From Collinsella sp. (GTDB lineage: Bacteria > Actinomycetota > Coriobacteriia > Coriobacteriales > Coriobacteriaceae): a DNA stretch of 64,000 nt. A program made the position numbers and the translations under genes. Shown here one piece after another: positions 16,203-24,377 of this stretch (its first letter is position 1; every line of letters starts with the position of its first letter). A model generated the notes under the pieces. The model saw nothing but the letters and a program-made list of their open reading frames with translations. It was not told the DNA's origin and made no database searches. Where the stretch lies: the NCBI GenBank assembly GCA_019425015.1, contig JAHYYJ010000002.1, positions 62,001-126,000 of the forward strand, written 5' to 3'.

Positions 16203-16705
16203 TAGTTCTCCTCCTTGGCGGCGGCGGCGTCCTCAGCAGCCCACTTGGCCTCGAGAGCGGCCTCCTCAGCCATCTCCTTCTCGATGCGCTGCTCAGCGTT
16301 CTTAGCAGCAACAATCTTGGTCTTGATGGGAAGCTTGTGCTGTGCAAGACGCAGAGCCTCGCGAGCGACCTCCTCGGGCACGCCCTTGACCTCGAACATG
16401 ATGCGGCCGGGCTTGACGACGGCCACCCACTCCTCGGGGTTACCCTTACCAGAACCCATGCGAGTCTCGGCAGGCTTCTTGGTGATGGGCTTATCGGGGA
16501 AGATCGTGATGTAGACACGACCGCCACGCTTCATGTAGCGGGTCATGGCAATACGAGCGGCCTCGATCTGACGGTTGGTGATCCAATGGGCCTCGAGAGC
16601 CTGGATACCAAACTCGCCGAAATGCAGCTCGGTATTACCCTTGGCCTGGCCCTTCATGGAGCCACGCTGCACCTTGCGGTGAAGAATACGCTTAGGGGCA
16701 AGCAC
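16202..16705 (-). CDS. rplP: Ribosomal protein L16 with acidic C-terminal extension
   Basis: This 167-residue protein binds near the peptidyl-transferase centre and the A-site tRNA. The L16 core (RGSMKGQAKGN, EAARIAMTRYMKRGG, RMGSGKGNPEEWVA) ends at about residue 138. A tail of roughly 28 residues rich in Ala and Glu follows (EQRIEKEMAEEAALEAKWAA, 20 residues), making it longer than the usual 137-140 residues. Whether the tail is a general coriobacterial trait cannot be judged here. Its stop overlaps the rpmC start. Confidence 0.96.
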   Translation of the reverse strand: MLAPKRILHRKVQRGSMKGQAKGNTELHFGEFGIQALEAHWITNRQIEAARIAMTRYMKRGGRVYITIFPDKPITKKPAETRMGSGKGNPEEWVAVVKPGRIMFEVKGVPEEVAREALRLAQHKLPIKTKIVAAKNAEQRIEKEMAEEAALEAKWAAEDAAAAKEEN

Positions 16706-17415
16706 TACTGACCCCTCCTCTCGGAGTTACGACGACGAGGACGGGAAGAGCCCTCGAGTGCAGGGTTGGGAACGGGCTGGCCCGGGAGCTTCTCGCCCAG
16801 GTAGATCCAGACCTTCACGCCGCAAGCGCCCATGGTGGTGCTGGCGACAGCCGTGCCGTAGTCGATCTTGGCACGGAGGGTGTGCAGAGGCACGCGACCC
16901 TCACGGTACCACTCACGACGGCCCATCTCGGCACCGCCGAGACGACCGGAGCACTGGATACGGATGCCCTTGGCGCCGGCCTTGCGGGCGGACTGGACAG
17001 CCTTGCGCATAGCGCGACGGAAGGCAACGCGGCCCTCGAGCTGCTCGGCGATGGACTGAGCAACGAGGTTGGCGTCGAGCTCGGGGCGCTTGATCTCGAC
17101 AACGTCGACGGAGAGCTGGCCCTTGGAGACGCCAGCGACCTTCTCGAGCTCAGTGCGAAGGGTATCGATCTCGGCACCCTTCTTACCGATGACAACGCCG
17201 GGGCGAGCGGTGAGGATGATGACCTTCACCTTGTCGCCAGCGCGCTCGATCTCGACGCGGGAGACAGCTGCGCGGGAAAGACGCTTCTCGAGGTACTTGC
17301 GGATCTCGAGATCGTTACCGAGGGTCTTAGCGTAATCCTTCTCTGCGAACCAGCGGGAGCGCCAGTTCTCGGTAATGCCAAGACGGAAGCCGGTGGGGTA
17401 GACTTTCTGACCCAT
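16705..17415 (-). CDS. rpsC: Ribosomal protein S3
   Basis: The 236-residue protein lies at the mRNA entry channel of the small subunit. It has the N-terminal MGQKVYPTGFRLGI, the KH domain with ARPGVVIGKKGAEIDTLR and the C-terminal signature GRLGGAEMGRREWYREGRVP (20 residues), followed by a basic tail. Its stop and the rplP start overlap by one base. Confidence 0.97.
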   Translation of the reverse strand: MGQKVYPTGFRLGITENWRSRWFAEKDYAKTLGNDLEIRKYLEKRLSRAAVSRVEIERAGDKVKVIILTARPGVVIGKKGAEIDTLRTELEKVAGVSKGQLSVDVVEIKRPELDANLVAQSIAEQLEGRVAFRRAMRKAVQSARKAGAKGIRIQCSGRLGGAEMGRREWYREGRVPLHTLRAKIDYGTAVASTTMGACGVKVWIYLGEKLPGQPVPNPALEGSSRPRRRNSERRGQ

Positions 17416-17421
17416 ACAGCT

Positions 17422-17793
17422 TTACGCCTCCTTTCGAGGAGCAACGACGACGGTGATGTGGGAAGTACGCTTCAGAATGCGAGAAGCGGAACCCTTGGCG
17501 CGGGGACGGATGCGCTTAAGCGTCGGACCCTCGTCAACATAGGCAGCGGCGACAACCAGGTTGTCGGCACGCAGACCGTTGTTGTTCTCGGCGTTCGCAA
17601 CGGCGGAACGGAGAACCTTCTCGACATCCACGGCGACGGCTCGGTCGCAGAAGTGGAGGATGTCGAAGGCCTGAGCGACAGGCTTGCGGCGGATCAGATC
17701 GACCACCAGGCGGGCCTTGCTGGGGGAAACACGCACGTACTTAGCGACGGCGCGAACCTCGGTGGCCTCAGTTTCAATAGACTTAGTTGCCAT
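17422..17793 (-). CDS. rplV: Ribosomal protein L22
   Basis: This 123-residue protein lines the exit tunnel. The family beta-hairpin segment with RIRPRAKGSASRILKRTSHI (20 residues) is present, as is the N-terminal AKYVRVSPSKARLVVDLIR. A few extra residues at the N-terminus (MATKSIETEATE) extend it relative to E. coli. It sits 6 nt before rpsC. Confidence 0.97.
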   Translation of the reverse strand: MATKSIETEATEVRAVAKYVRVSPSKARLVVDLIRRKPVAQAFDILHFCDRAVAVDVEKVLRSAVANAENNNGLRADNLVVAAAYVDEGPTLKRIRPRAKGSASRILKRTSHITVVVAPRKEA

Positions 17794-17807
17794 TTACGGT
17801 TAACCCC

Positions 17808-18068
17808 CTATTTGGCCTTGTGGCCACGGAACGTACGAGTCGGCGCGAACTCGCCGAGCTTGTGACCAACCATGGACTCGGTAACATACACGGGCACATG
17901 CTTGCGGCCGTCGTGGACGGCGATGGTGTGACCAACCATCTCGGGGAAGATGGTGGACGCGCGGGACCAGGTCTTCACGACGTCCTTCTTGCCAGCCTCG
18001 TTCATCGCGGTGATACGCGAGAGAAGGCGAGTCTCCACGAACGGGCCCTTTTTGAGACTTCTGCTCAT
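17808..18068 (-). CDS. rpsS: Ribosomal protein S19
   Basis: The 86-residue head protein of the small subunit starts MSRSLKKGPFVETRLLSRI and contains the signature MVGHTIAVHDGRKHVPVYVT (20 residues) and LGEFAPTRTFRGH. It lies 14 nt upstream of rplV in the standard S10 operon order. Confidence 0.97.
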   Translation of the reverse strand: MSRSLKKGPFVETRLLSRITAMNEAGKKDVVKTWSRASTIFPEMVGHTIAVHDGRKHVPVYVTESMVGHKLGEFAPTRTFRGHKAK

Positions 18069-18100
18069 AAGTGCTTTCTCCTAAAACTCGGTATCCGAAA

Positions 18101-18931
18101 TTACTTCTTACGGCGACGAATGATGTGCTGGTTCGAGACCTTCTTCTTCTTGCGCGTACGAAGGCCCTTCGTCGGCTTACCCCAGGGGGTAACGGAGGGA
18201 CGACCAGAGGTGTGGTTCTTGCCCTCGCCACCGCCGTGCGGGTGGTCGACAGGGTTCATGACGGTACCGCGGACGGTCGGGCGCACGTTCATGTGACGCT
18301 TACGGCCGGCCTTGCCGATGACGATGTTGGCGTGATCGGCGTTGCCGACCTCACCGACGGTGGCGCGGCAGGTAACGAGGATGCGGCGCATCTCGGAGGA
18401 AGGCATACGGACGATAGCGTACTTGCCCTCCTTACCCATCAGCTGGCAGGAGTTACCGGCGGAACGGGCGATAGCGGCGCCCTTGCCCGGCTGGAACTCG
18501 ACGGCGTGGATGAGCGTACCGACGGGGATGTCGGCGAGGGGCAGAGCGTTGCCCGGCTTGATGTCGGCGTCAGAACCGGACATGATGGTCTGACCGACCT
18601 CGAGGCCCTTGGGGGCCAGGATGTAGCGCTTCTCACCGTCTGCGTAGTGCAGCAGAGCAATGCGAGCGGAACGGTTCGGATCGTACTCGATCGTGGCAAC
18701 CTTGGCGGGCACGCCGTCCTTGTTGCGCTTGAAGTCGATCACGCGGTAACGACGCTTCACGCCGCCGCCCTGGTGGCGGGTGGTGATGCGGCCGTTGTTG
18801 TTACGACCGGCCTTCTTGGGCAGGGGCTCGAGAAGAGACTTCTCGGGCTTGGTGCAGGTGATCTCGGAGAAATCGGAGATCGTCTGCCAACGCCTACCAG
18901 CGGAGGTCGGCTTAAGGTGCTTTACAGCCAT
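18101..18931 (-). CDS. rplB: Ribosomal protein L2
   Basis: This 276-residue protein is required for peptidyl-transferase activity and subunit joining. It has the RNA-binding region ITTRHQGGGVKRRYRVIDFK (20 residues) and the C-terminal signature NPVDHPHGGGEGK. I chose the ATG at 18931 (MAVKHLKPTSAGRR), which matches the family N-terminus; AAAGGGA lies upstream. A 179-nt spacer separates it from rplW, much longer than elsewhere in the operon. Confidence 0.97.
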   Translation of the reverse strand: MAVKHLKPTSAGRRWQTISDFSEITCTKPEKSLLEPLPKKAGRNNNGRITTRHQGGGVKRRYRVIDFKRNKDGVPAKVATIEYDPNRSARIALLHYADGEKRYILAPKGLEVGQTIMSGSDADIKPGNALPLADIPVGTLIHAVEFQPGKGAAIARSAGNSCQLMGKEGKYAIVRMPSSEMRRILVTCRATVGEVGNADHANIVIGKAGRKRHMNVRPTVRGTVMNPVDHPHGGGEGKNHTSGRPSVTPWGKPTKGLRTRKKKKVSNQHIIRRRKK

Positions 18932-19011
18932 TACAATCCCTTTCAATAGGAATCCGTTAGCCATCACAGACAGGGATTCGAGGTTCTGCCTCGGGTGCGA
19001 TGACACCGGAC

Positions 19012-19037
19012 GTATACACGGTTCCGGGCGTGTCCAT
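19012..19037 (-). repeat. 26-bp motif, copy 1 (rplW-rplB spacer)
   Basis: This segment (minus strand ATGGACACGCCCGGAACCG followed by TGTATAC) matches the one upstream of rplC at 20877-20902 at 23 of 26 positions. It contains a TATAC core that could serve as a -10 element, but no good -35 is present at normal spacing. Confidence 0.6.
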
Positions 19038-19056
19038 TTTATACGCCCAAAACCTT

Positions 19057-19092
19057 GAGCTCCCGCCTCCCCTATTTGGGAGGCATGAGCTC
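19057..19092 (-). promoter_or_regulatory. Hairpin in rplW-rplB spacer
   Basis: GAGCTC..GCCTCCC pairs with GGGAGGC..GAGCTC across a 5-nt loop just after the rplW stop. On the minus strand it is followed by AAGGTTTTGGG. It may be a partial terminator, attenuator or processing site within the operon. Confidence 0.5.
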
Positions 19093-19110
19093 ACTCAACA
19101 GCAGCGAGTC

Positions 19111-19398
19111 TTAGGCCTGGTTGCCAAAGACCTCGATGGTGTCGCCCTCGGCCAGCGTGACGATGGCCTTCTTCCAAGAACGGGTCTTGCCGGCGACATA
19201 GCGCACGCGCTTGGTCTTGGGCTTGACCGTCAAGGTGTTCACGCGAACGACCTTGACGCCGAAGATCTCCTCGACAGCGTCCTTGATCTGATACTTGTTA
19301 GCATCCTTGGCGACCTCGAACGTGTACTTGTTCTGCTCCATGCCGGAGAAGGAACGCTCGGACACGATCGGACGGATGATGATCTCGTGGGCGGTCAT
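19111..19398 (-). CDS. rplW: Ribosomal protein L23
   Basis: This 95-residue exit-site protein provides the docking surface for trigger factor and SRP. It contains SERSFSGMEQNKYTFEVAKD (20 residues) and the signature KTKRVRYVAGKTRSWKKAIV (20 residues). It follows rplD immediately: the rplD stop ends one base before its start. Confidence 0.97.
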   Translation of the reverse strand: MTAHEIIIRPIVSERSFSGMEQNKYTFEVAKDANKYQIKDAVEEIFGVKVVRVNTLTVKPKTKRVRYVAGKTRSWKKAIVTLAEGDTIEVFGNQA

Positions 19399-20025
19399 TT
19401 ATGCAAGCACCTCCCCGAAGTGAGCGGCGATGTCGGCGGGCATCAGCACAGCGTTGTTGTTGACGAGATCGTAGGTGTTGGCCTCGTCAGCGGTGATGAT
19501 GAACGTCTTGGGAATGTTGCGGAACGACAGGTAGGCGTTGACGTCCTCATCGCGAACGATGATGGTCAGACGCTTGCCCTCAAGGCCGAGAGCCTTGAGC
19601 ATGGCGACGGCAGCCTTGGTGGAAGGCTTCTCGAAGCCGTAGTCGTCGACGAGCACGAGCTCGCCATCGGCCAGCTTGGCGGACAGCGCGGAGCGCATAG
19701 CCAGCTTGACCTCCTTGTTGTTCATACGCTTAGCGTAGGAACGGGGCTTGGGGGCGAAGACGACGCCACCGTGACGCCACTGGGCAGCACGGATGGAACC
19801 CTGGCGGGCACGGCCGGTGCCCTTCTGACGCCAAGGCTTCTTGCCGCCACCGGAAACCTCAGAGCGACCCTTAGCAGACTGGGTGCCCTGACGCCAAGAG
19901 GCCATCTGGCACTTGACGATGTGGTGCATAACGTGGATGTTCGGCTCGATGCCGTACACCTCAGCGGCGAGCTCGGCCTCGGCGACCTTCTTGCCCTCGC
20001 TGTTCTTTACTTCAAACTTTGCCAT
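19399..20025 (-). CDS. rplD: Ribosomal protein L4
   Basis: The 208-residue exit-tunnel protein has the family loop GGGKKPWRQKGTGRARQGSI (20 residues) and WRHGGVVFAPKPRSY. In E. coli it also represses the S10 operon; no obvious L4 leader target is visible upstream of rplC here, and rpsJ is not part of this operon. Confidence 0.97.
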   Translation of the reverse strand: MAKFEVKNSEGKKVAEAELAAEVYGIEPNIHVMHHIVKCQMASWRQGTQSAKGRSEVSGGGKKPWRQKGTGRARQGSIRAAQWRHGGVVFAPKPRSYAKRMNNKEVKLAMRSALSAKLADGELVLVDDYGFEKPSTKAAVAMLKALGLEGKRLTIIVRDEDVNAYLSFRNIPKTFIITADEANTYDLVNNNAVLMPADIAAHFGEVLA

Positions 20026-20071
20026 TTAAGTGTTCTCCTTGGTATGACGCTGGGCTAAATGGGCTGGGCCC

Positions 20072-20692
20072 TTAGGCCATACGGATGGCGACGAGACCAT
20101 TCTTGGCACCCGGGACAGCGCCCTTGACCAAGATGAGGTTCTGCTCGGCATCGATGCGGACAACGGAAAGGTTCTTGACGGTAACGCGCTCGTTACCCAT
20201 GTGACCGGCCATCTTGACGCCCTTGAGGACGCGCGCAGGATAGGCGCACTGACCGATAGAACCGGGGTGACGCTGGAAGTGAGAACCATGCGTCATAGGA
20301 CCGCGGCGCTGACCCCAGCGCTTGATGCGACCCTGGAAGCCCTTACCCTTGGAGGTACCGATGACGTCGACCTTCTCGACATCAGCGAAATCAGCGACGG
20401 TGACGACCTCGCCGACCTTGTGCTCCTCGCCGTTCTCGACGCGGACCTCACGAAGGAAGCGGACAGGCTCGACGCCAGCCTTGGCGAAGTGACCAGCCAT
20501 GGGCTTGTTCACGTTCTTGGCCTTGATGTCGCCGAAACCGATCTGGACGGCGTCATAGCCGTCGGTTGCCTGAGTTTTAACCTGCGAGACAGCGCAGGGG
20601 CCAGCCTGGATGACCGTGACGGGAACGACGTTGTCGTCCTCGTCCCAAACCTGGGTCATGCCAATCTTGCGGCCGAGAATCATGCTGATCAA
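20072..20692 (-). CDS. rplC: Ribosomal protein L3
   Basis: This 206-residue protein nucleates large-subunit assembly and reaches the peptidyl-transferase centre. It contains LGRKIGMTQVW and the signature KGFQGRIKRWGQRRGPMTHG (20 residues). The start is ambiguous: TTG at 20692 gives MISMILGRK, while ATG at 20683 gives MILGRK; neither has a strong ribosome-binding site. It is the first gene of this operon, because rpsJ, its usual upstream partner, is 14 kb away. Confidence 0.96.
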   Translation of the reverse strand: MISMILGRKIGMTQVWDEDDNVVPVTVIQAGPCAVSQVKTQATDGYDAVQIGFGDIKAKNVNKPMAGHFAKAGVEPVRFLREVRVENGEEHKVGEVVTVADFADVEKVDVIGTSKGKGFQGRIKRWGQRRGPMTHGSHFQRHPGSIGQCAYPARVLKGVKMAGHMGNERVTVKNLSVVRIDAEQNLILVKGAVPGAKNGLVAIRMA

Positions 20693-20876
20693 GATATGAT
20701 CCCAACTCTCGCGTGGTCTTGGGACAATGCGTACACCACCGAGCGTACGCCCCTAGAGGACCACTACTTACACGACGTGCTCCCCAGCCTTGTATTGCGC
20801 CCAGACTACCTGACAACCCTATTAAGCAGGCATTTTGTCCAGCCAGAATACTCCCCTGGTTACACACAGCTGTTTA

Positions 20877-20902
20877 GTATACACGGCTGCGGGCGTATCC
20901 AT
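20877..20902 (-). repeat. 26-bp motif, copy 2 (upstream of rplC)
   Basis: This motif (minus strand ATGGATACGCCCGCAGCCG followed by TGTATAC) matches the rplW-rplB spacer copy at 23 of 26 positions. Here the TATACT could be a -10 element for the ribosomal operon, about 185 bp before rplC, but the -35 match is poor, so promoter status is uncertain. Confidence 0.55.
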
Positions 20903-20944
20903 CGAGATTCATATTTCACTCACATTGTTTACGCAGGTAAAGTG

Positions 20945-21121
20945 CGTGGCACGTTCCCAGTGTGCGGCGGAGGGGGCGGGCCTGAGACATATTAAGGTTG
21001 CTGCTCTACAGTCCTGCTCACGACGGAGAGCACATTAAGTGCTCTCCTGTTCGTGCGGAACTCGCGACAACCTTAATATGTCTCAGGCCCGCCCCCTCCG
21101 CCGCACACTGGGAACGCCACG
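20945..21121. repeat. Family A palindromic element, copy 1
   Basis: Two perfect 48-bp inverted arms (20953-21000 and 21068-21115), extended further with a 2-nt bulge, enclose a 67-nt centre. The centre holds a hairpin GGAGAGCAC / GTGCTCTCC with an ATTAA loop, flanked by AGTCCTG on the left and TCGTGCGGAA on the right. These central parts recur in copy 2 at 51841-52059, while the outer arms differ completely. It lies between the phosphatase stop and the rplC leader. Confidence 0.9.
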
Positions 21122-21151
21122 TCGATGTCTGCTAAACCTTGCTCGCTCAGG

Positions 21152-21772
21152 CTAATGACTTTGCTGGGGATCCACAATTTGCTGCAAGGTGAACTTACAT
21201 TGGAGCGTATCGTCCTCTTCTCGCGCATCGTCAAAATCGAAAATCATGATGGCGCAGTTGGGGAGTTTTGTTGGGAGCTCGAAGCCCTCTGGGGCTGCAG
21301 CCTTGATGAATTGGCGGCTGGCGCTGCCGTGGCTTACTGCTAGGAGGGTTTCGATGCCCTCGGAGCCCATGAGATTGGTGAGGGTGCCTACCATGCGTTC
21401 TTGCAGTGCGCGACTTCCTTCTCCTCCGAAGGGGACCAGGTCCTCGCCCGGGTCCCAGACGTCGGTGGGCAGGGCGTCGTGGGGGCCTTCTTCGAAGGTG
21501 CCGTAGCTGCGTTCGATGATGCCTTCGCAGGGCTCGACGGCAGCGTCCGGGCCGAGGAGTTCGGTTGCGGCGAGCTGAGCTGTGTCCATGGCTCGGCCTA
21601 AGGGCGAAGAGACCACTTTGTCGGGGACGACGCCGTGGGCTTTGAGCCATGCGGCTGCCATTCCCGCTTGCTTGCGGCCCAGATCGGTCAACGGAGAATC
21701 GCAGCGGCCCTGGACCAGCTTTTTGACGTTGAACTCCGTCTGACCGTGGCGGAGTAGATACAGCTTCTTCAT
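21152..21772 (-). CDS. Histidine phosphatase family protein (phosphoglycerate mutase-like)
   Basis: The 206-residue protein has the phosphohistidine motif LLRHGQTEFN with His9 and the second histidine in AVSHGSASR. Size fits broad-specificity phosphatases of the cobC/PhoE type rather than glycolytic mutase, which is longer and has additional conserved segments. The substrate is not clear. It lies 39 nt after the CDF transporter gene, probably in one transcript, and its 3' end is followed by family A copy 1. Confidence 0.85.
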   Translation of the reverse strand: MKKLYLLRHGQTEFNVKKLVQGRCDSPLTDLGRKQAGMAAAWLKAHGVVPDKVVSSPLGRAMDTAQLAATELLGPDAAVEPCEGIIERSYGTFEEGPHDALPTDVWDPGEDLVPFGGEGSRALQERMVGTLTNLMGSEGIETLLAVSHGSASRQFIKAAAPEGFELPTKLPNCAIMIFDFDDAREEDDTLQCKFTLQQIVDPQQSH

Positions 21773-21811
21773 GCTCTCCCCTTCTGCATAACCTGCTTTG
21801 CCGGCACAGCC

Positions 21812-22972
21812 TTACTCGTGAGTATGCCCTACGTAGTCTTCGTCGATCGTGATCTTGGCAATCGACTTGGGATATTCCGATTCGACCCGTTGTGCCAGCG
21901 CGTGCTTTAAGTCTTCGGCACTCATCTGCAGATCCGAGGGACGCACGCAGTCAAAGATCACGTTGGTGTGCGTGGGGCCCGGAACACAGCGTAGGTCGTG
22001 GATCGAGAGGCGGCTATCAATCTCTTGAGCCATAGCGTTGACGCGCAGACGCATGCTCGCCACCTTTGGATCGTCGGTCACGATGGGGTCGTAATGGAGC
22101 GTGACAATCATGCCGTCTTCGTTCCTAAATGCCTGTTCAATGTTGTCGAGCGTGTCGTGACTTTCCAGCGGGCTGGCCTCAGCCGCCATCTCGGCGTGGG
22201 CACTTGCGAACTTTCTGCCTGGGCCGTAGTCGTGAACCATCAAATCGTGAACGCCCAAAACGCCGGGGTAGCTCATGATTTTGTCTCGAATGTGCTTGAC
22301 CAGCTTAGGATCGGGCGCCTGGCCCAAAAGCGGGCTCACCGTATCCTGGATGAGTTCAAAGCCGCTCCAGCCAATATAGGCGCCAACGGCAAGGCCGACC
22401 CATGCATCTAGATTGATATGCGTCACCTGCGAAACAATCGCGCACGCCAACACGGCGCCCGTGGCTAGAACATCGTTCTTGGAATCCTGCGCGGTCGCAT
22501 GCAGCGTCTCGGACTCAATGCGATCGCCGAGTTTTTGGTTGAGGGCCGCCATCCAAAGCTTTACGACCATCGAAAGCGCAAGGACTGCCACCAGGGCAAG
22601 CGAGAACTCGACAGGTTCGGGGTGGATGACGCGCTCAACCGAGGACTTGATAAGCTCAAGGCCGATCAGCAGCACGAGCGCCGCCACGACCAGACCCGAG
22701 AGATACTCGTAGCGGCCATGGCCGTAAGGATGCTCGGGGTCTGCCGGCTTGCCCGCCAGCTTAAAGCCAAGCACGCTCACGATGTTCGAGCTGGCATCAG
22801 ACAGGTTGTTCATAGCGTCCGCCACGATTGAAACCGATCCCGACAGCACGCCAATTGCACCCTTCGCAGCGCATAGTGCCACATTGGCGAGAATACACAC
22901 CATACCCGTCAACGTTCCCACGCGTGCACGGTCGCCCTGCGCACGACGAACAATCCACTCGACCATCTGCAT
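21812..22972 (-). CDS. Cation diffusion facilitator (CDF) metal exporter
   Basis: This 386-residue protein has an N-terminal membrane domain with about six helices, containing the CDF metal-site residues in SIVADAMNNLSDASSNIV and the HPYGHGRYEYL loop, and a cytoplasmic ferredoxin-like domain (VHDLMVHDYGPGRKF) followed by an unusually long C-terminal part ending in HTHE. Family members export zinc, manganese, iron or cobalt by proton antiport. The DxxxD-type sites resemble zinc/manganese exporters; the metal is not determined. It is upstream of the phosphatase gene. Confidence 0.9.
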   Translation of the reverse strand: MQMVEWIVRRAQGDRARVGTLTGMVCILANVALCAAKGAIGVLSGSVSIVADAMNNLSDASSNIVSVLGFKLAGKPADPEHPYGHGRYEYLSGLVVAALVLLIGLELIKSSVERVIHPEPVEFSLALVAVLALSMVVKLWMAALNQKLGDRIESETLHATAQDSKNDVLATGAVLACAIVSQVTHINLDAWVGLAVGAYIGWSGFELIQDTVSPLLGQAPDPKLVKHIRDKIMSYPGVLGVHDLMVHDYGPGRKFASAHAEMAAEASPLESHDTLDNIEQAFRNEDGMIVTLHYDPIVTDDPKVASMRLRVNAMAQEIDSRLSIHDLRCVPGPTHTNVIFDCVRPSDLQMSAEDLKHALAQRVESEYPKSIAKITIDEDYVGHTHE

Positions 22973-23045
22973 CCGCCCCCACGGTACTACCTATATATCT
23001 ATTGCTCAAACGGATTGTAGTGTAGCCACTTTGTCTCCCAGATAC

Positions 23046-23079
23046 AAAAAGGCCGCAACCCACACGGGCCACGGCCTTG
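23046..23079 (-). terminator. Terminator after orphan PTS IIC
   Basis: Minus-strand stem AAGGCCGTGGCCC / GGGTTGCGGCCTT followed by TTTTTGT. It lies directly beyond the 23083-23112 hairpin. Confidence 0.75.
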
Positions 23080-23082
23080 GAA

Positions 23083-23112
23083 TGCGACATGCGGGACCGT
23101 CCCTTTGTCGCA
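23083..23112. repeat. GGGAC-type hairpin, copy 3' of orphan IIC
   Basis: TGCGACA / TGTCGCA arms enclose GGGAC / GTCCC. The same hairpin with TGTGACA / TGTCACA arms is found on the other side of the gene at 24349-24377. The changed base pair (C-G to T-A) keeps the stem intact. Confidence 0.7.
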
Positions 23113-23117
23113 CAGGT

Positions 23118-24332
23118 TTATGCGCTTGCCTCGGCCACGCTCTTCGAGGTTTCGGGCAAATCGGCTCCGTCCCCCGTCACCTGCCCCTTCGCCGGCACCA
23201 CGCCAAAACAGCAGCTCAGCGCCGCAGACACCGCAAATGCTGCGCCGCCGGCAGCGCAGCACCACAGCAGATTCGAGATGCCGCCCGTGGCAAAGCCAAT
23301 GACCATAAGAACATTCGTCATACCGATGGTATAAGCCGTAACGTGGCCTACGGCCGCAACAAGTCCTCCGACGGCGCCGCCAACGGCCATGCACGTCAGA
23401 CACCTGCCATATTTAAAGCCGCATCCGTACAGCGCTGGCTCGCTTACGCCGCCAAGAATACCCGAGATTGAATAGCCCAGCATGAGCGCCTTCTCGTCCT
23501 TATCCGCAACGCGGAGCGACGCGCCAAAAGGCATGCCCCAAACGGCGAACGTTGCCATCGTCGCGGCGATCAGGATGCACGAATCCGTTCCCACACTCAT
23601 AAACTGCGCATAGGCGAGCGATAGGACAACGTTGCTGACGCCCGCGATCTTTAGGAACTCCCAGCCCGCGGCAAGCCCCATGAGCGTGAGCAGCGACACG
23701 ATGCCGCCGGAATTGCCAAGCATAAACATAAGCTGGCCCAACAGCATGCCCAAATAGCTGCCCGCCGGCGCCGCGATACACAGCGAAACCGGAACCATGA
23801 CGAGCATGGTCGCAAACGGAACGAACGAAAACGCCACGGCCTTAGGGATAACGCGCTGGAAGAAACACTCCGCTCGCCATAGCACGGGTACCGAGATGAG
23901 AACCGGAATAACAGTCGTTGTGTAATCGTTGACCGGCGCGGGAAGCAGACCATACACGAAAGTCATCGCTGCCCCCGTCGTCGATGCGGCATCGACGAGC
24001 TTAAGCAGATCGGGCGCAATCAATACGCCGCCCAGCATCATGCCCAGCTGCTCCGAGCAACCAAGCTGGCGGGCGGCCGCCCAACCAAGATAAATGGGCA
24101 AAAAGTAGTAGCCGGCGTTATAGAGCCAACTGTAGAACAGGCGATAGATTTCGGAATCGGCAGACCACAGGCCCAGCATGCCTTCGCCCATAATGACGGC
24201 GGCGGTGCGGAACAACGCCGCGCAAACAATAAACGGCAGCGCCGACATCATGCTTTTGGACAGATAGTCCACCACGGCCATGGCGTTTGATGAAACCGTC
24301 GTTGTAAACGAGGTGTTAGAAACTTGTGACAT
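23118..24332 (-). CDS. PTS EIIC, glucose/glucoside superfamily, without EIIA or EIIB
   Basis: This 404-residue polytopic protein has the EIIC signature GGVSEPALYGCGFKYGR and about ten hydrophobic helices. No EIIB domain is fused at either end and no EIIB or EIIA gene adjoins it. It may borrow a partner subunit encoded elsewhere, or work as a sensor or non-PTS permease. I chose the ATG at 24332, preceded by GGGAAAGG; an open upstream extension overlaps accDA antisense and lacks support. It is bracketed by two related hairpins. Confidence 0.85.
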   Translation of the reverse strand: MSQVSNTSFTTTVSSNAMAVVDYLSKSMMSALPFIVCAALFRTAAVIMGEGMLGLWSADSEIYRLFYSWLYNAGYYFLPIYLGWAAARQLGCSEQLGMMLGGVLIAPDLLKLVDAASTTGAAMTFVYGLLPAPVNDYTTTVIPVLISVPVLWRAECFFQRVIPKAVAFSFVPFATMLVMVPVSLCIAAPAGSYLGMLLGQLMFMLGNSGGIVSLLTLMGLAAGWEFLKIAGVSNVVLSLAYAQFMSVGTDSCILIAATMATFAVWGMPFGASLRVADKDEKALMLGYSISGILGGVSEPALYGCGFKYGRCLTCMAVGGAVGGLVAAVGHVTAYTIGMTNVLMVIGFATGGISNLLWCCAAGGAAFAVSAALSCCFGVVPAKGQVTGDGADLPETSKSVAEASA

Positions 24333-24348
24333 GGAACGCCTTTCCCAA

Positions 24349-24377
24349 TGTGACATGCGGGCTGTCCCTTTGTCACA
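24349..24377. repeat. GGGAC-type hairpin, copy 5' of orphan IIC
   Basis: TGTGACA / TGTCACA arms enclose GGGCTGTCCC. The right arm overlaps the accDA stop codon on the minus strand. Because the T run is weak it may act as transcript end stabiliser rather than a full terminator. Confidence 0.65.
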
